From a virus: a stretch of DNA of 64,000 nt. The stretch covers positions 1-64,000 of the IMG/VR virus record IMGVR_UViG_3300042879_003877; one strand, 5' to 3'. Numbering within the stretch: the first letter of the stretch is position 1; the number at the start of each line of letters is the position of its first letter. The position numbers were made by a program, and so were the translations under genes. Under the pieces are notes generated by a model. The model had not been told where the DNA came from and searched no databases. It saw nothing but the letters and a program-made list of their open reading frames with translations. Of the stretch, positions 16,082 to 24,100 are shown one piece after another.

Positions 16082-16352
16082 TTCAGGCGTATATTTATTG
16101 GCGTGTCCTTATGCTGGTACAACTATGTTAAAAATAGGATTTGCCAAAAATGTTAAAAAACGCATAAAGACTCATAAGTCATCTAATCCTTTATTAGAAG
16201 TTATAGGATATATTTATTCAGAAGATTACAAATGGTTAGAAAAAGACATTCATAAAAAATGTGCTAAATATAAGTATTCAACTGAATGGTTCTTTTATAA
16301 AGAAGAAATAATAAATTATTTTAAACAACATGAACAATTTAGAAACATTTGA
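16065..16352 (+). CDS. GIY-YIG superfamily protein (T5orf172/MUG113-like), 95 aa
   Basis: The start SGVYLLA, then MLKIGFAKNVKKRIKTHKSSNP, and the later DYKWLEKDIHKKCAKYKYSTEWF follow the compact T5orf172/MUG113 branch of the GIY-YIG nuclease superfamily. In these, the Tyr of the first strand, the IG-x-A(K)-x-x-x-x-R segment and a C-terminal Glu-Trp-Phe are conserved. It could be a small stand-alone nuclease acting on DNA or RNA, but this branch is poorly characterised. It overlaps both neighbours, so it belongs to the same transcript as thyX and phoH. Confidence 0.7.
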   Translation: MHTTDNSGVYLLACPYAGTTMLKIGFAKNVKKRIKTHKSSNPLLEVIGYIYSEDYKWLEKDIHKKCAKYKYSTEWFFYKEEIINYFKQHEQFRNI

Positions 16353-16572
16353 TGATCTTACAGGGCTTTATGATCAATTAAAGCCACAATATTATATAGG
16401 TTATGATACATACAAAGTAGGTGACGTCTCATATAAGATAATGGAAGGTTTTGACGGATACTTAATGTGGGGTCCTTCTAAAGAAATGAAGGAAGGAGAT
16501 AAATTATTAAAAAACATAGATATATGTCTAGAATTAATTGATGAATATGAAAGAAGAATATCAAAAATATGA
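16330..16572 (+). CDS. Hypothetical protein, 80 aa
   Basis: ATG 16330 lies in the end of the GIY-YIG-like gene. The product is acidic, with aromatic strands (PQYYIGYDTYKVGDVSYKIMEGFDGYLMWG) followed by a helix (NIDICLELIDEYERR). This looks like a small alpha/beta fold. No family is recognised. It ends with TGA and overlaps the next small gene. Confidence 0.5.
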   Translation: MNNLETFDDLTGLYDQLKPQYYIGYDTYKVGDVSYKIMEGFDGYLMWGPSKEMKEGDKLLKNIDICLELIDEYERRISKI

Positions 16573-16732
16573 TTTAGTTGTAGAATACAACGATCATATA
16601 GAACAATTATTAAATTCAAGACCTGATAAACGTAAGAAAACATTATACAAAGAATGGCTCAAAGAGATTAATCATTTCGCAAGAGAAGCAAATAAACTTG
16701 CAAAGTTCCCTATTTATGGGATTTTCAAGTAA
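16541..16732 (+). CDS. Hypothetical helical protein, about 63 aa
   Basis: Starts at ATG 16541 or 16547, inside the end of the previous gene; a TTG at 16538 is a less likely start. The protein is charged and helical (YQKYDLVVEYNDHIEQLLNSR, then KTLYKEWLKEINHFAREANKLA). It is the last gene of the thyX-phoH run before a promoter region. Function is unknown. Confidence 0.5.
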   Translation: MNMKEEYQKYDLVVEYNDHIEQLLNSRPDKRKKTLYKEWLKEINHFAREANKLAKFPIYGIFK

Positions 16733-16752
16733 TTAACATTTAGATAACTCCG

Positions 16753-16764
16753 TTTCGAGCGAAA
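16753..16764. promoter_or_regulatory. Palindromic operator candidate (TTTCGAGCGAAA)
   Basis: TTTCG and CGAAA are perfect inverted arms around AG, and it is one of few GC-containing palindromes in an AT-rich intergenic gap. It ends 8 bases before the TATATTTG box, i.e. in the -33 region, where a bound regulator would block transcription of the small HTH gene that follows. Confidence 0.4.
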
Positions 16765-16771
16765 TTGATAG

Positions 16772-16779
16772 TATATTTG
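16772..16779 (+). promoter_or_regulatory. Bacteroidota-type -7 box before the small HTH gene
   Basis: TATATTTG fits TAnnTTTG. It is followed after 19 bases by ATG 16799. The expected -33 region is occupied by the TTTCGAGCGAAA palindrome and lacks a clean TTG. Confidence 0.6.
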
Positions 16780-16798
16780 TAATCTAAAAGAAAATAAT

Positions 16799-16960
16799 AT
16801 GAAAAGAATTCACACACTGTTGTTACTGAATCCAAGTTATTGTAAATGGGGATCTGAGCGTTTAGCTATTAAAACAGGTTTAGCGGTATCAACTATTAAT
16901 CGGTTTAAAAAAACAGAATTATTTAAACAAATTAAATCAAATTATTTAAGAGGATTTTAA
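16799..16960 (+). CDS. Very small HTH protein, 53 aa
   Basis: An open frame from ATG 16799 to TAA 16960 encodes a basic protein with a helix-turn-helix: SERLAIKTGLAVSTINRFKK at about residues 23-42. The N-terminal helix carries HTLLLLNPSY. It has its own promoter box, an operator-like palindrome upstream and a terminator whose stem includes its stop codon, so it is a self-contained transcription unit. A small repressor that controls itself is the simplest reading (inference). It lies in an otherwise unexplained gap with ordinary amino-acid composition and few alternative frames, which supports coding. Confidence 0.6.
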   Translation: MKRIHTLLLLNPSYCKWGSERLAIKTGLAVSTINRFKKTELFKQIKSNYLRGF

Positions 16961-16972
16961 TCCTCTTTTTTC
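16948..16972 (+). terminator. Intrinsic terminator overlapping the stop codon of the small HTH gene
   Basis: Seven-base arms 16948-16954 and 16961-16967 surround TTTTAA, whose TAA is the stop codon. T's follow to 16971. The next ATG is at 16974, so a ribosome at the stop codon would disturb the hairpin, a possible link between translation and termination. Confidence 0.8.
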
Positions 16973-16973
16973 T

Positions 16974-17363
16974 ATGGGAAAGGTTTCTAAAAAGAATATA
17001 GAAAATAATGAAAAACAATGGTTGTTTTTTTACACATTACTTCAAGCAAAGGGAAAGTTTTCTGAAATATCAGGGGATCCATTATACGGAGAGTTAAATT
17101 CAACATGGTTTCATCATATTTATCCTAAATCTAAATATCCAAATTTACGATATTGTCCTGAGAACATTATCATAGTAACTCCAGATGAGCATAATGCTAT
17201 TGAACTTGGTCAAAGTTTTCCAGAGTTAGAAAAAAGAAAAAAGAATATAGCTGAAAAATACGATATATTAATAGAAGATACTAAAGAATATTTAAATGAG
17301 TATTTAAATCCAATTTACGAACATGTTAAGTCAAAGACAAACTTTTTCAAAAAAAGCAATTAA
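16974..17363 (+). CDS. HNH-like endonuclease, 129 aa
   Basis: The core FHHIYPKSKYPNLRYCPENIIIV, followed by TPDEHNAIE, has the HH-x-x-P-K-S and N-x-x-x-x-x-x-x-EH spacing of HNH nucleases. The usual pair of zinc-binding cysteines ahead of the HH is replaced by SEISGDPLYGEL, a form common in phage HNH proteins. A charged helical tail follows. It could act as a stand-alone homing-type nuclease or a processing nuclease. It is not near the terminase as some phage HNH packaging factors are. The start lies directly after a terminator. Confidence 0.65.
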   Translation: MGKVSKKNIENNEKQWLFFYTLLQAKGKFSEISGDPLYGELNSTWFHHIYPKSKYPNLRYCPENIIIVTPDEHNAIELGQSFPELEKRKKNIAEKYDILIEDTKEYLNEYLNPIYEHVKSKTNFFKKSN

Positions 17364-17601
17364 ATCAATCTTAAAAGATTTAGATTTTGAAAAGATTCAT
17401 AAAAAGTATAGAAGAAAAATTGTAAAAACAAATTTAGTCGATTTTGTTTTTGAAGTAATAGCGGGAGATTATCACATCTCTTTAGAAAAAGAAACATCTA
17501 ACATATTGCTTGTTTCTACAGACAATTTTGAGGAATATTTGAGTTATATATTTCAATTCTACGACATATTAAATGAAAATAATGAAAAAACCAACAATTA
17601 A
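17323..17601 (+). CDS. Hypothetical protein, 92 aa
   Basis: ATG 17323 overlaps the HNH-like gene by 41 bases. The protein is basic at the N-terminus (SKKAIKSILKDLDFEKIHKKYRRK), then has a beta hairpin and an acidic, aromatic C-terminus (FEEYLSYIFQFYDILNENN). No family is recognised. A later start is possible. It overlaps the exonuclease gene downstream. Confidence 0.45.
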   Translation: MLSQRQTFSKKAIKSILKDLDFEKIHKKYRRKIVKTNLVDFVFEVIAGDYHISLEKETSNILLVSTDNFEEYLSYIFQFYDILNENNEKTNN

Positions 17602-18331
17602 ACGATTATATTTTGATATAGAGACTTCCTATAATATAGGTTCTTTTTGGGGATTAGGAAAACAATATATATCATATCAAAATATAATTCATGAAAGAGC
17701 TATAATCTGTATATGTTACAAATGGGAACATGAAAATACAGTACATCATTTAACATGGGATGCTTCTCAAAATGATAAAAATATGCTTGAAAAGTTTTTA
17801 AAGATAGCAAATCAAAGTGATGAATTAGTTACTCAGAATGGAGATAACTTTGATATTAAATGGTTAAGAACCAGGTGTTTATATCACGGTATTCCAATGT
17901 TTCCTACATATTCTACATTAGACACTTATAAAAAAGCTAGATCTGGATTTAAATTTAATAGCAATTCATTAGATTATATGGCTCAGTTTCTAAAAATGGG
18001 AAGAAAGAATAAAATGTCTTTATCAGATTGGGATGATATTATCTTAAGAAAAGATACTAAAGCTTTACAAAAAATGGTTACATATTGTAAAAAGGATGTA
18101 ACGTTATTACAGAATATCTATAAAAAGCTATCTCCATATATTACCCATTCTACTCATCATGGAACTTTACAAGGAAAATCTACAGTATCTTGTCCAGAAT
18201 GTACTAGTGATGAAATGGTTGTCTCTAAACATAGAGTAACCGCAGCAGGTATTAAGAAAATACAATTACAATGTAAATCATGTGGAAAATATCACACAGT
18301 TTCAGAAACAAGCTTAAATAAAACAAAATGA
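17573..18331 (+). CDS. DEDDy 3'-5' exonuclease (RNase H-like) with C-terminal zinc ribbon
   Basis: 252 residues with the three exonuclease motifs: ExoI D15-I-E17-T, ExoII NGDNFD94, and ExoIII Y171-x-x-x-D175. This is the DEDDy arrangement of DnaQ/PolB-type proofreading domains and of YprB-like ribonuclease H domains. A zinc ribbon is seen at the C-terminus (CPEC, then CKSC about 35 residues later). Without a polymerase domain it is a stand-alone nuclease, either a proofreading subunit or a single-strand nuclease for replication or recombination. The start ATG 17573 or 17582 is uncertain and affects only three residues. The ATGA overlap with the next gene indicates coupling. Confidence 0.8.
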   Translation: MKIMKKPTIKRLYFDIETSYNIGSFWGLGKQYISYQNIIHERAIICICYKWEHENTVHHLTWDASQNDKNMLEKFLKIANQSDELVTQNGDNFDIKWLRTRCLYHGIPMFPTYSTLDTYKKARSGFKFNSNSLDYMAQFLKMGRKNKMSLSDWDDIILRKDTKALQKMVTYCKKDVTLLQNIYKKLSPYITHSTHHGTLQGKSTVSCPECTSDEMVVSKHRVTAAGIKKIQLQCKSCGKYHTVSETSLNKTK

Positions 18332-18519
18332 AAATAGATCACCCTATTGAAATCTTATTACAAGGTATAAGTGCATATAAAGAAAAAATATCAAATATTA
18401 TCCTTTTTTATGACAAACCGTTGCCTAAAGCAGCAGTAGAAGAAATAACAGAATATGAAGAAAAAATTAAAGAATTAAAAAATGTAATGGATTTTTTAGA
18501 AAAATATAAAAATAATTAA
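18328..18519 (+). CDS. Small helical protein, 63 aa
   Basis: Starts in the ATGA overlap with the exonuclease. Two amphipathic helices are seen, the second a likely coiled coil (AAVEEITEYEEKIKELKNVMDFLEKYKNN). No motif identifies it. It is the last gene of the small-gene island, just before a terminator, and could be a partner of the exonuclease. Confidence 0.5.
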   Translation: MKIDHPIEILLQGISAYKEKISNIILFYDKPLPKAAVEEITEYEEKIKELKNVMDFLEKYKNN

Positions 18520-18542
18520 AATCAATTATCAAATTGTCTTTT

Positions 18543-18570
18543 AACCACCTGTAAAATCAGGTGGTTTTTT
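18543..18570 (+). terminator. Intrinsic terminator closing the small-gene island
   Basis: Nine-base perfect arms 18543-18551 and 18558-18566 enclose TAAAAT, followed by T's. It separates the non-structural island from the tail/cargo module that starts at 18634. Confidence 0.9.
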
Positions 18571-18633
18571 AATTTTTAAAATTAATTGTCATTCACAATA
18601 AAAATTAGTAACTTATATTGTACTTTTATAGTT

Positions 18634-19176
18634 ATGGAAGATAATATTAATAAGCAGAACTTTATTTTAGAAAAGCTTTTAGATAAAGCCAAGGATAGAG
18701 GAGCTGTATATAAGTACCCATTAAAAATGGAAGATATCCCTAAAATGCCCCGTTTTAGAGATACTGATTTTAGATATAGGGTTGTTGAAGAAGCTTATAA
18801 TCATTGGAGAGCTGATATTAATAATCAAAGTAGAATAAGTAAGTTTACTATAAGAGATTTTCAGCGTGTATGGAAATATATAGCTGATGAGTTATTTGCA
18901 GAGTTAGAGAATAATTTTCAAGGAGTAAGATTACCAGAACAGCTTGGAGAGATGTATATAGGAGTTCCTCCTAATTTAGAATATTATGTAATTGTAAATA
19001 GACCTAATCATAAGCATATTGTCTGGCGTAATAAAGTTAAATATTGCAATGTTAATTTAAGATATTGTTACTTTAGTACTTTTCATAAAAGATATCGATC
19101 AGCTATGTTAAGGGATGATTTTTATAAAAGTGCAAAAGAGAAAATGCATATATTTCCTCATAAAAAAAATAATTAA
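18634..19176 (+). CDS. crAss-type structural-module protein, possibly DNA-binding, 180 aa
   Basis: ATG 18634 (MEDNINKQN) is the natural start. A TTG at 18586 would extend it through the promoter region. A helical N-terminal half (FRYRVVEEAYNHWRADI, FTIRDFQRVWKYIADEL) leads to a strand-rich half (GVRLPEQLGEMYIG, IVWRNKVKYCNVN, YCYFSTFHKRYRSAMLRDDFYKSAKE). In this position, before the ring proteins, crAss-like phages carry basic proteins with the same order, some compared with IHF/HU. The assignment is by position and residue pattern only. A TACTTTTA box just upstream could be a weak promoter. Confidence 0.5.
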   Translation: MEDNINKQNFILEKLLDKAKDRGAVYKYPLKMEDIPKMPRFRDTDFRYRVVEEAYNHWRADINNQSRISKFTIRDFQRVWKYIADELFAELENNFQGVRLPEQLGEMYIGVPPNLEYYVIVNRPNHKHIVWRNKVKYCNVNLRYCYFSTFHKRYRSAMLRDDFYKSAKEKMHIFPHKKNN

Positions 19177-19844
19177 TGTTAGTATCAGAAGCCATATCTC
19201 AAGTAAAAAATGATTTAAAATTAGTTCATGCTGATAAGCGTGTCACTAATAAATTCATTTATTCATTGTTAACTAAACATGCTGCTTGGTTGATTAAACG
19301 AGAGTCTGATCAATTACGTTTAATTAAGTCTGATAATATATGGCAAACATTACATTGCATAGAAACAATAGATGTTCCTACTACTGATCCTTGTTGTAAG
19401 TTTAAATCAAAGTGTTCTATATTAAGAACTAAAGATAAACTACCTGAAACTTTTGAAGATAGTTGGGGAATATTAGTGAAGCACGTAGCTTCTATTGATA
19501 ATTCTCAGGATTTACATCCTATTAAGATGTCTGAATGGACTAGAAAATTAGATAATCCTAATTTTAAATATGATAAAACTAAATATTATTTTTATAAAGA
19601 TGGATATCTTTATTTTCCTAATATAACCTGGAAATTAGTTACGATTACTGGATATTTTAAAGATGATATAACTAAATATAATTTATGTGATGAAACATCT
19701 CAAACTTTAAATTGTTCTATATTAGATACGGAATGGAGAGTTCCTTTACATTTACAATCTATGATTATAGATTCAGTATTAAAAGAATTGACAGCAACTT
19801 ATCTTCAGATTCCTTCACAAGAAACAAAAATTGATAAACAATGA
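19176..19844 (+). CDS. Ring/tail-connector protein, crAss type, 222 aa
   Basis: Starts on the last base of the previous stop. The opening (LVSEAISQVKNDLKLVHADKRVTNKFIYSLLTKHAAWLIKRE) and a later KYYFYKDGYLYFPNITWKLVTITGYF segment match the first of two adjacent connector proteins in crAss-like phages, which form rings between portal and tail. The pair CC-KFKSKC near residue 75 could hold a disulfide or metal. The gene overlaps the second ring gene by 4 bases (ATGA). Confidence 0.7.
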   Translation: MLVSEAISQVKNDLKLVHADKRVTNKFIYSLLTKHAAWLIKRESDQLRLIKSDNIWQTLHCIETIDVPTTDPCCKFKSKCSILRTKDKLPETFEDSWGILVKHVASIDNSQDLHPIKMSEWTRKLDNPNFKYDKTKYYFYKDGYLYFPNITWKLVTITGYFKDDITKYNLCDETSQTLNCSILDTEWRVPLHLQSMIIDSVLKELTATYLQIPSQETKIDKQ

Positions 19845-20734
19845 CATTAGATCATATAAAATATATAACTTTTTCTCAATTAATGAGTTCAGTAGAATCT
19901 GATATGGATTCTTTTGCGGATTCAGGAATGATTGATAGATCTAAGTATATCAAAACAGTAAGGAAAGTTAATTCAGATTTAGGTATTAGAATAAATAAAG
20001 AAAAAGAAAAGGTATTACCTATTAAAAATTATAAAATTCAATTACCTGATGATTTTGAATATTTACAATTAGCTCTACTTTGTAAAGAAAATCCAACTTC
20101 ATATAGTGTATCTGATTCTGTAGATCCCGCTAAATTAGTTCCTGTAGTTACTTCTTGTAATATTCCGAGTGGTTGCAGTCAATGTCCTAAACCATCATGT
20201 TCAGGAGAAGGTTCTGTTAATTTATGTGGTAACTGTTATAAGATCTATGAGTATCAAGCTCAAGATTTAACTATTGTATATGACACAAATTGTCCTGTAA
20301 AATTAACAAAAAGAAGTCATAATTATTGCGCAGATTCATGTTTAAACCTATTATGTTCTTCTGACAAGTATAAATATACATTAGACTTAGATGATAGAAT
20401 TATGACTATATCAGGAATTAAAGAAGGGTATGTTTATATTAATTATTTAACTGATATGGTAAATGATGATAATGAGGTTTTAATTGTAGATCATCCTTTA
20501 GTTAATGATTTTTATGAATATTCCGTAAAGGAAAAGATGTTAGAGAATTTTTTATTAAATTCTGATGCTGATGTAGCTAATAAATTAAAATATGTAATTG
20601 ATCAAAAACGATTAGCTCGAATTGAAGCTATGAATTTTGTCTATATGCCAGAGTATACAGAAATAGTAAGTTATCAAAATGCTAAAAGACAAAACTTTTA
20701 TAATAGATATTTTAAAGCATTTGAACGATACTAA
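19841..20734 (+). CDS. Second ring/tail-connector protein, crAss type, 297 aa
   Basis: A typical start for this family: YITFSQLMSSVESDMDSFADSG followed by YIKTVRKVNSDLGIRINKEKE, then LPDDFEYLQLALLCKE. A central cysteine-rich loop (SGCSQCPKPSCSGEG, then LCGNCYKIYEY) is larger than needed for a plain connector and may bind zinc. The C-terminal half has YINYLTDMVNDDNEVLIVDHP and a helical end. In crAss-like phages this is one of the ring proteins above the muzzle. The stop and next start share a base (TAATG), a coupled arrangement. Confidence 0.75.
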   Translation: MTLDHIKYITFSQLMSSVESDMDSFADSGMIDRSKYIKTVRKVNSDLGIRINKEKEKVLPIKNYKIQLPDDFEYLQLALLCKENPTSYSVSDSVDPAKLVPVVTSCNIPSGCSQCPKPSCSGEGSVNLCGNCYKIYEYQAQDLTIVYDTNCPVKLTKRSHNYCADSCLNLLCSSDKYKYTLDLDDRIMTISGIKEGYVYINYLTDMVNDDNEVLIVDHPLVNDFYEYSVKEKMLENFLLNSDADVANKLKYVIDQKRLARIEAMNFVYMPEYTEIVSYQNAKRQNFYNRYFKAFERY

Positions 20735-21159
20735 TGACATTATCTAAATACATATATGTAGATGCACAGTATGAATATACTTTAGAGATTATTTTTACAA
20801 CGGATGTAAAACGATCTTTGAAAGCACTATATAAGAAATGGGATTTAGATGAAGAACCAGATGATTGTGAAGCATGTACTGTAACATGTCAATATGAGGA
20901 TCATAATGATATAACTAAGTATGCATTAGTGTTTAATGTAAATAATTTATCTCATAATATTATATCTCATGAGCTTTTACATTTAGCTTGTTTTATTTTA
21001 GATGATAGGAATATAGATTTAAAAGGAGGTAATGATGATTATGAAAATGCAGCTTGGTTAATTGGACATTTGACTGAAATAGTATATCAGGCTATATCTA
21101 AAGAAAAATATAAAATCAAACCAACTGCAATCAAAGCAAAAATTAAAAAAATTGGATAA
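20734..21159 (+). CDS. Zincin-like metalloprotein (HELLH), 141 aa, tail module
   Basis: H79-E-L-L-H83 is a HExxH zinc motif in a helix (IISHELLHLACFIL), with a possible third ligand at E104 in YENAAWLIGHLTEIV. The small size and position between ring and muzzle genes match a conserved HExxH protein of crAss-like phages. It may be a protease for virion maturation or a structural zinc protein; no substrate is known. A CEACTVTC motif near residue 45 adds further cysteines. It overlaps the muzzle gene by 8 bases. Confidence 0.7.
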   Translation: MTLSKYIYVDAQYEYTLEIIFTTDVKRSLKALYKKWDLDEEPDDCEACTVTCQYEDHNDITKYALVFNVNNLSHNIISHELLHLACFILDDRNIDLKGGNDDYENAAWLIGHLTEIVYQAISKEKYKIKPTAIKAKIKKIG

Positions 21160-24100
21160 ATCTTCTTTAAATAATTACACAAATTATCCTTCTAAAGGAT
21201 TAAACATGGATTACTCAGAAATGAGTAATAATAAAGACATGTGGGTATATGCTAGAAATGTAGTTTTAAATTCTCAAAATGGAGATCTTCTTCATATAGA
21301 AAACGAACCTTCTACATTACATTGTGTTGATTTTCCATATACATATATTAGCTCTATCAAATTAAAGGATAACAGATATGCTGTATTTACAACAAATAAT
21401 TTTTATTCTGAAATAGGTATATTTGATGCTCAAAATTGTAGTTATTCTAGATTAGTAAATGACAGTTGTTTAAACTTTTCAACAGATAATCCTATATTTG
21501 GTCATTCAAAAGAAAACTATGATGGATCAGAATCTATATATTGGGCTGATGGACAACGTAATGAATTAAGAACTTTAAATATATCAAAGATTTCATATAG
21601 ATATACTGAAGATGATGACAATTGTAAAACTAAAACATATTCTACAGATTTAGATTGTAATGAATTATCTTTTACAAAAAAAATAAATATCCCAGAAATT
21701 AAATCTGAAAAAGGTTCATTTGGTACATTAAAAAACGGAACATATCAATTTGCAATAGCTTATTCATCTAATAATCAACGTATTACAGATTATTTCTCTA
21801 CTACTCATCCTGAACAAATATGGTCTCATAATAAGAGTAACGGTTCAATTGATATTACAATATCTAATTTAGATGTTGATTTTGAACGATATCAATTATT
21901 AGTAATAGCCAATATAGATAATCAAACTATCTATAAAATATTAGGAGAATACAATATTAATCAAGTTAATCATTCTATTATAACAATAGAAAAACCAGAA
22001 CATATATCTATTCCTCAAGAAGAAATATCTATTAAAAGAACTTATTATCAAAAAGCAGATTATTTAGTTGCAAATGATCAGTTTTTATTTTTAGCAGGAG
22101 TTTCTTCTAGAAAAGAATTAAATTATCAAAAACAAGCTTTAGACATTGTTTCTAAATATGTTGTATATAGAGTTCCTTTAGATCACTATTCTACATTTAA
22201 TGATCCAGGTTATTATAGAGATGAAGTTTATTCCTTTTCTATTCAATGGTTATATGATGATGGTGAATGGTCTTCTTTAAGTCATATTAAAAATAGAGAT
22301 GCTAAATCAGTTGAACTCCAAACAGTATATGGGGATGATACTTTTTCAGATACAGAATGTTCCAAACCTAGTCCAAATTATTATTGGCAAATATATAATA
22401 CTGCTGAAAAACCTTCTTTTAAAAATCAAGAATTTTTAACATGTGATAGAACTATATTATCAGAAGGTTTAATGGCTTATCATGAATCTACTGATTTATA
22501 TCCTGATAATAAGTCGTTATTTGGAGAATATTCTTGTACGCCAATTAAACATCATAAATTTCCTGATGAATCTATTGTTCCTCGTTATACTGTTTTAGAT
22601 GGTAGAGTTTACTTAAACATATTAGGTGTTAAGTTTGAAAATATTTCACATCCTATCGATGAAAATGGACATATCCGCAAAGATATAAAAGGGTATAGAA
22701 TTTGGAGAGGAGACAGATCTAATAATAGAAGTGTTATAGCTAGGGGTGTATTTACGAATGTCAGAGAATATACTGATCAAAAAACAAAAAAGACATTTAA
22801 GTATTCCAACTATCCTTATAATTATACTAAATCTGATTTATTTATATCTGAAAAACAAACTTATAATAAGCAGAATGGAGAAAAAGATTATATAGCTCCA
22901 AAAACAGTTAAAACTGATGAATTTACTTTTTATTCTCCACATTGTTTATTTGACAGAGTTGGATTAGGAGATTATGTAACTTTTAATAGTCAAGAAACAG
23001 CCAATGTTGAAGGTTTTTTCAGTTATGTAAATAAACATCCTAAAGCTAAATTATTATCAGATAAAGTTATTTATTATGCTACTGTAATTGGTGCTATTGA
23101 TGGTGTAATGAGAGCTTTTGTAGGAGCTAAAACTGAAACAAAATATACAGACGGTTCTGTAACCACAGAAGCAGGTACAGGAGGAAAAGTAGTTTCATAC
23201 CGTCAAATGAAACAAGTCCAAAGAACTAATGATATATTAAAGTCTGTAGCTAATTTAGATGCTGGATCAGGTTCAGCAGCTGAAAAAGCATTATTAAAAG
23301 CGTTATCTTCATTAGCTAAATTTGGAGCATTTGCTTATTTTATGGCTGAAACAGCTCAAAAAGTAATTGATACAGTATATAATGTAACATCATGGAAAGA
23401 ATATGCTATACAATATAATTCCAGAGCTTTTTTTAATATTCAAAATATAATTAAAAAAGAGAATTATAGAAGACGTATTGATACTTATCAATATTTATCA
23501 TCAGGATTAAATACATTAGTTGCTTCACCTACAGAAACATATAATAATTTATATAAAGAAGATAATGTATTTATAAAGTTAAATAAATCTGTTAAGTTAT
23601 TAACAGGAGATAATTCTCAAATTTTAATTTCTAAATCTAATACTTGCGGAGAGGTTGATGTACCTATTGAGACTAAAGCTACTTTATATTATGGAACTGT
23701 AAAACGAACATATCCTAATCAATATGGTCAATTAGATACAATTAATTATGTAGCTACCAATGGGACTTATTATAAAGTAGATGCAAATCCTTCATTATTA
23801 ACTACTTATTCTACTGGGTTAATATTAGGAGGAGATTGTTATATTAATAAGTTTTCTGTCAATAATCCAACTGATTTATTTTCAGATCCATTATATGAAG
23901 TACCAGATGGATTTCCTTATAACTATAGAAATTATAAAGCATTAGCGTATCCTAGATTCTGGGCTGATACTACTCCGTATGAGTTTTTAAATATCATTCC
24001 TACTCCAAGTATTACAAATAAATCATCATTTCCAAAAGAATCAAATCTACCAAGACAGAAATACAATTTAGATTGTAAGAACAAAAAAGGTTTTTCATTA

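Noticed and set aside
18586-18633. TTG start at 18586 for the gene before the ring proteins
   Set aside because: It covers the gap just after the terminator and a promoter-like box, and ATG 18634 gives a better start.
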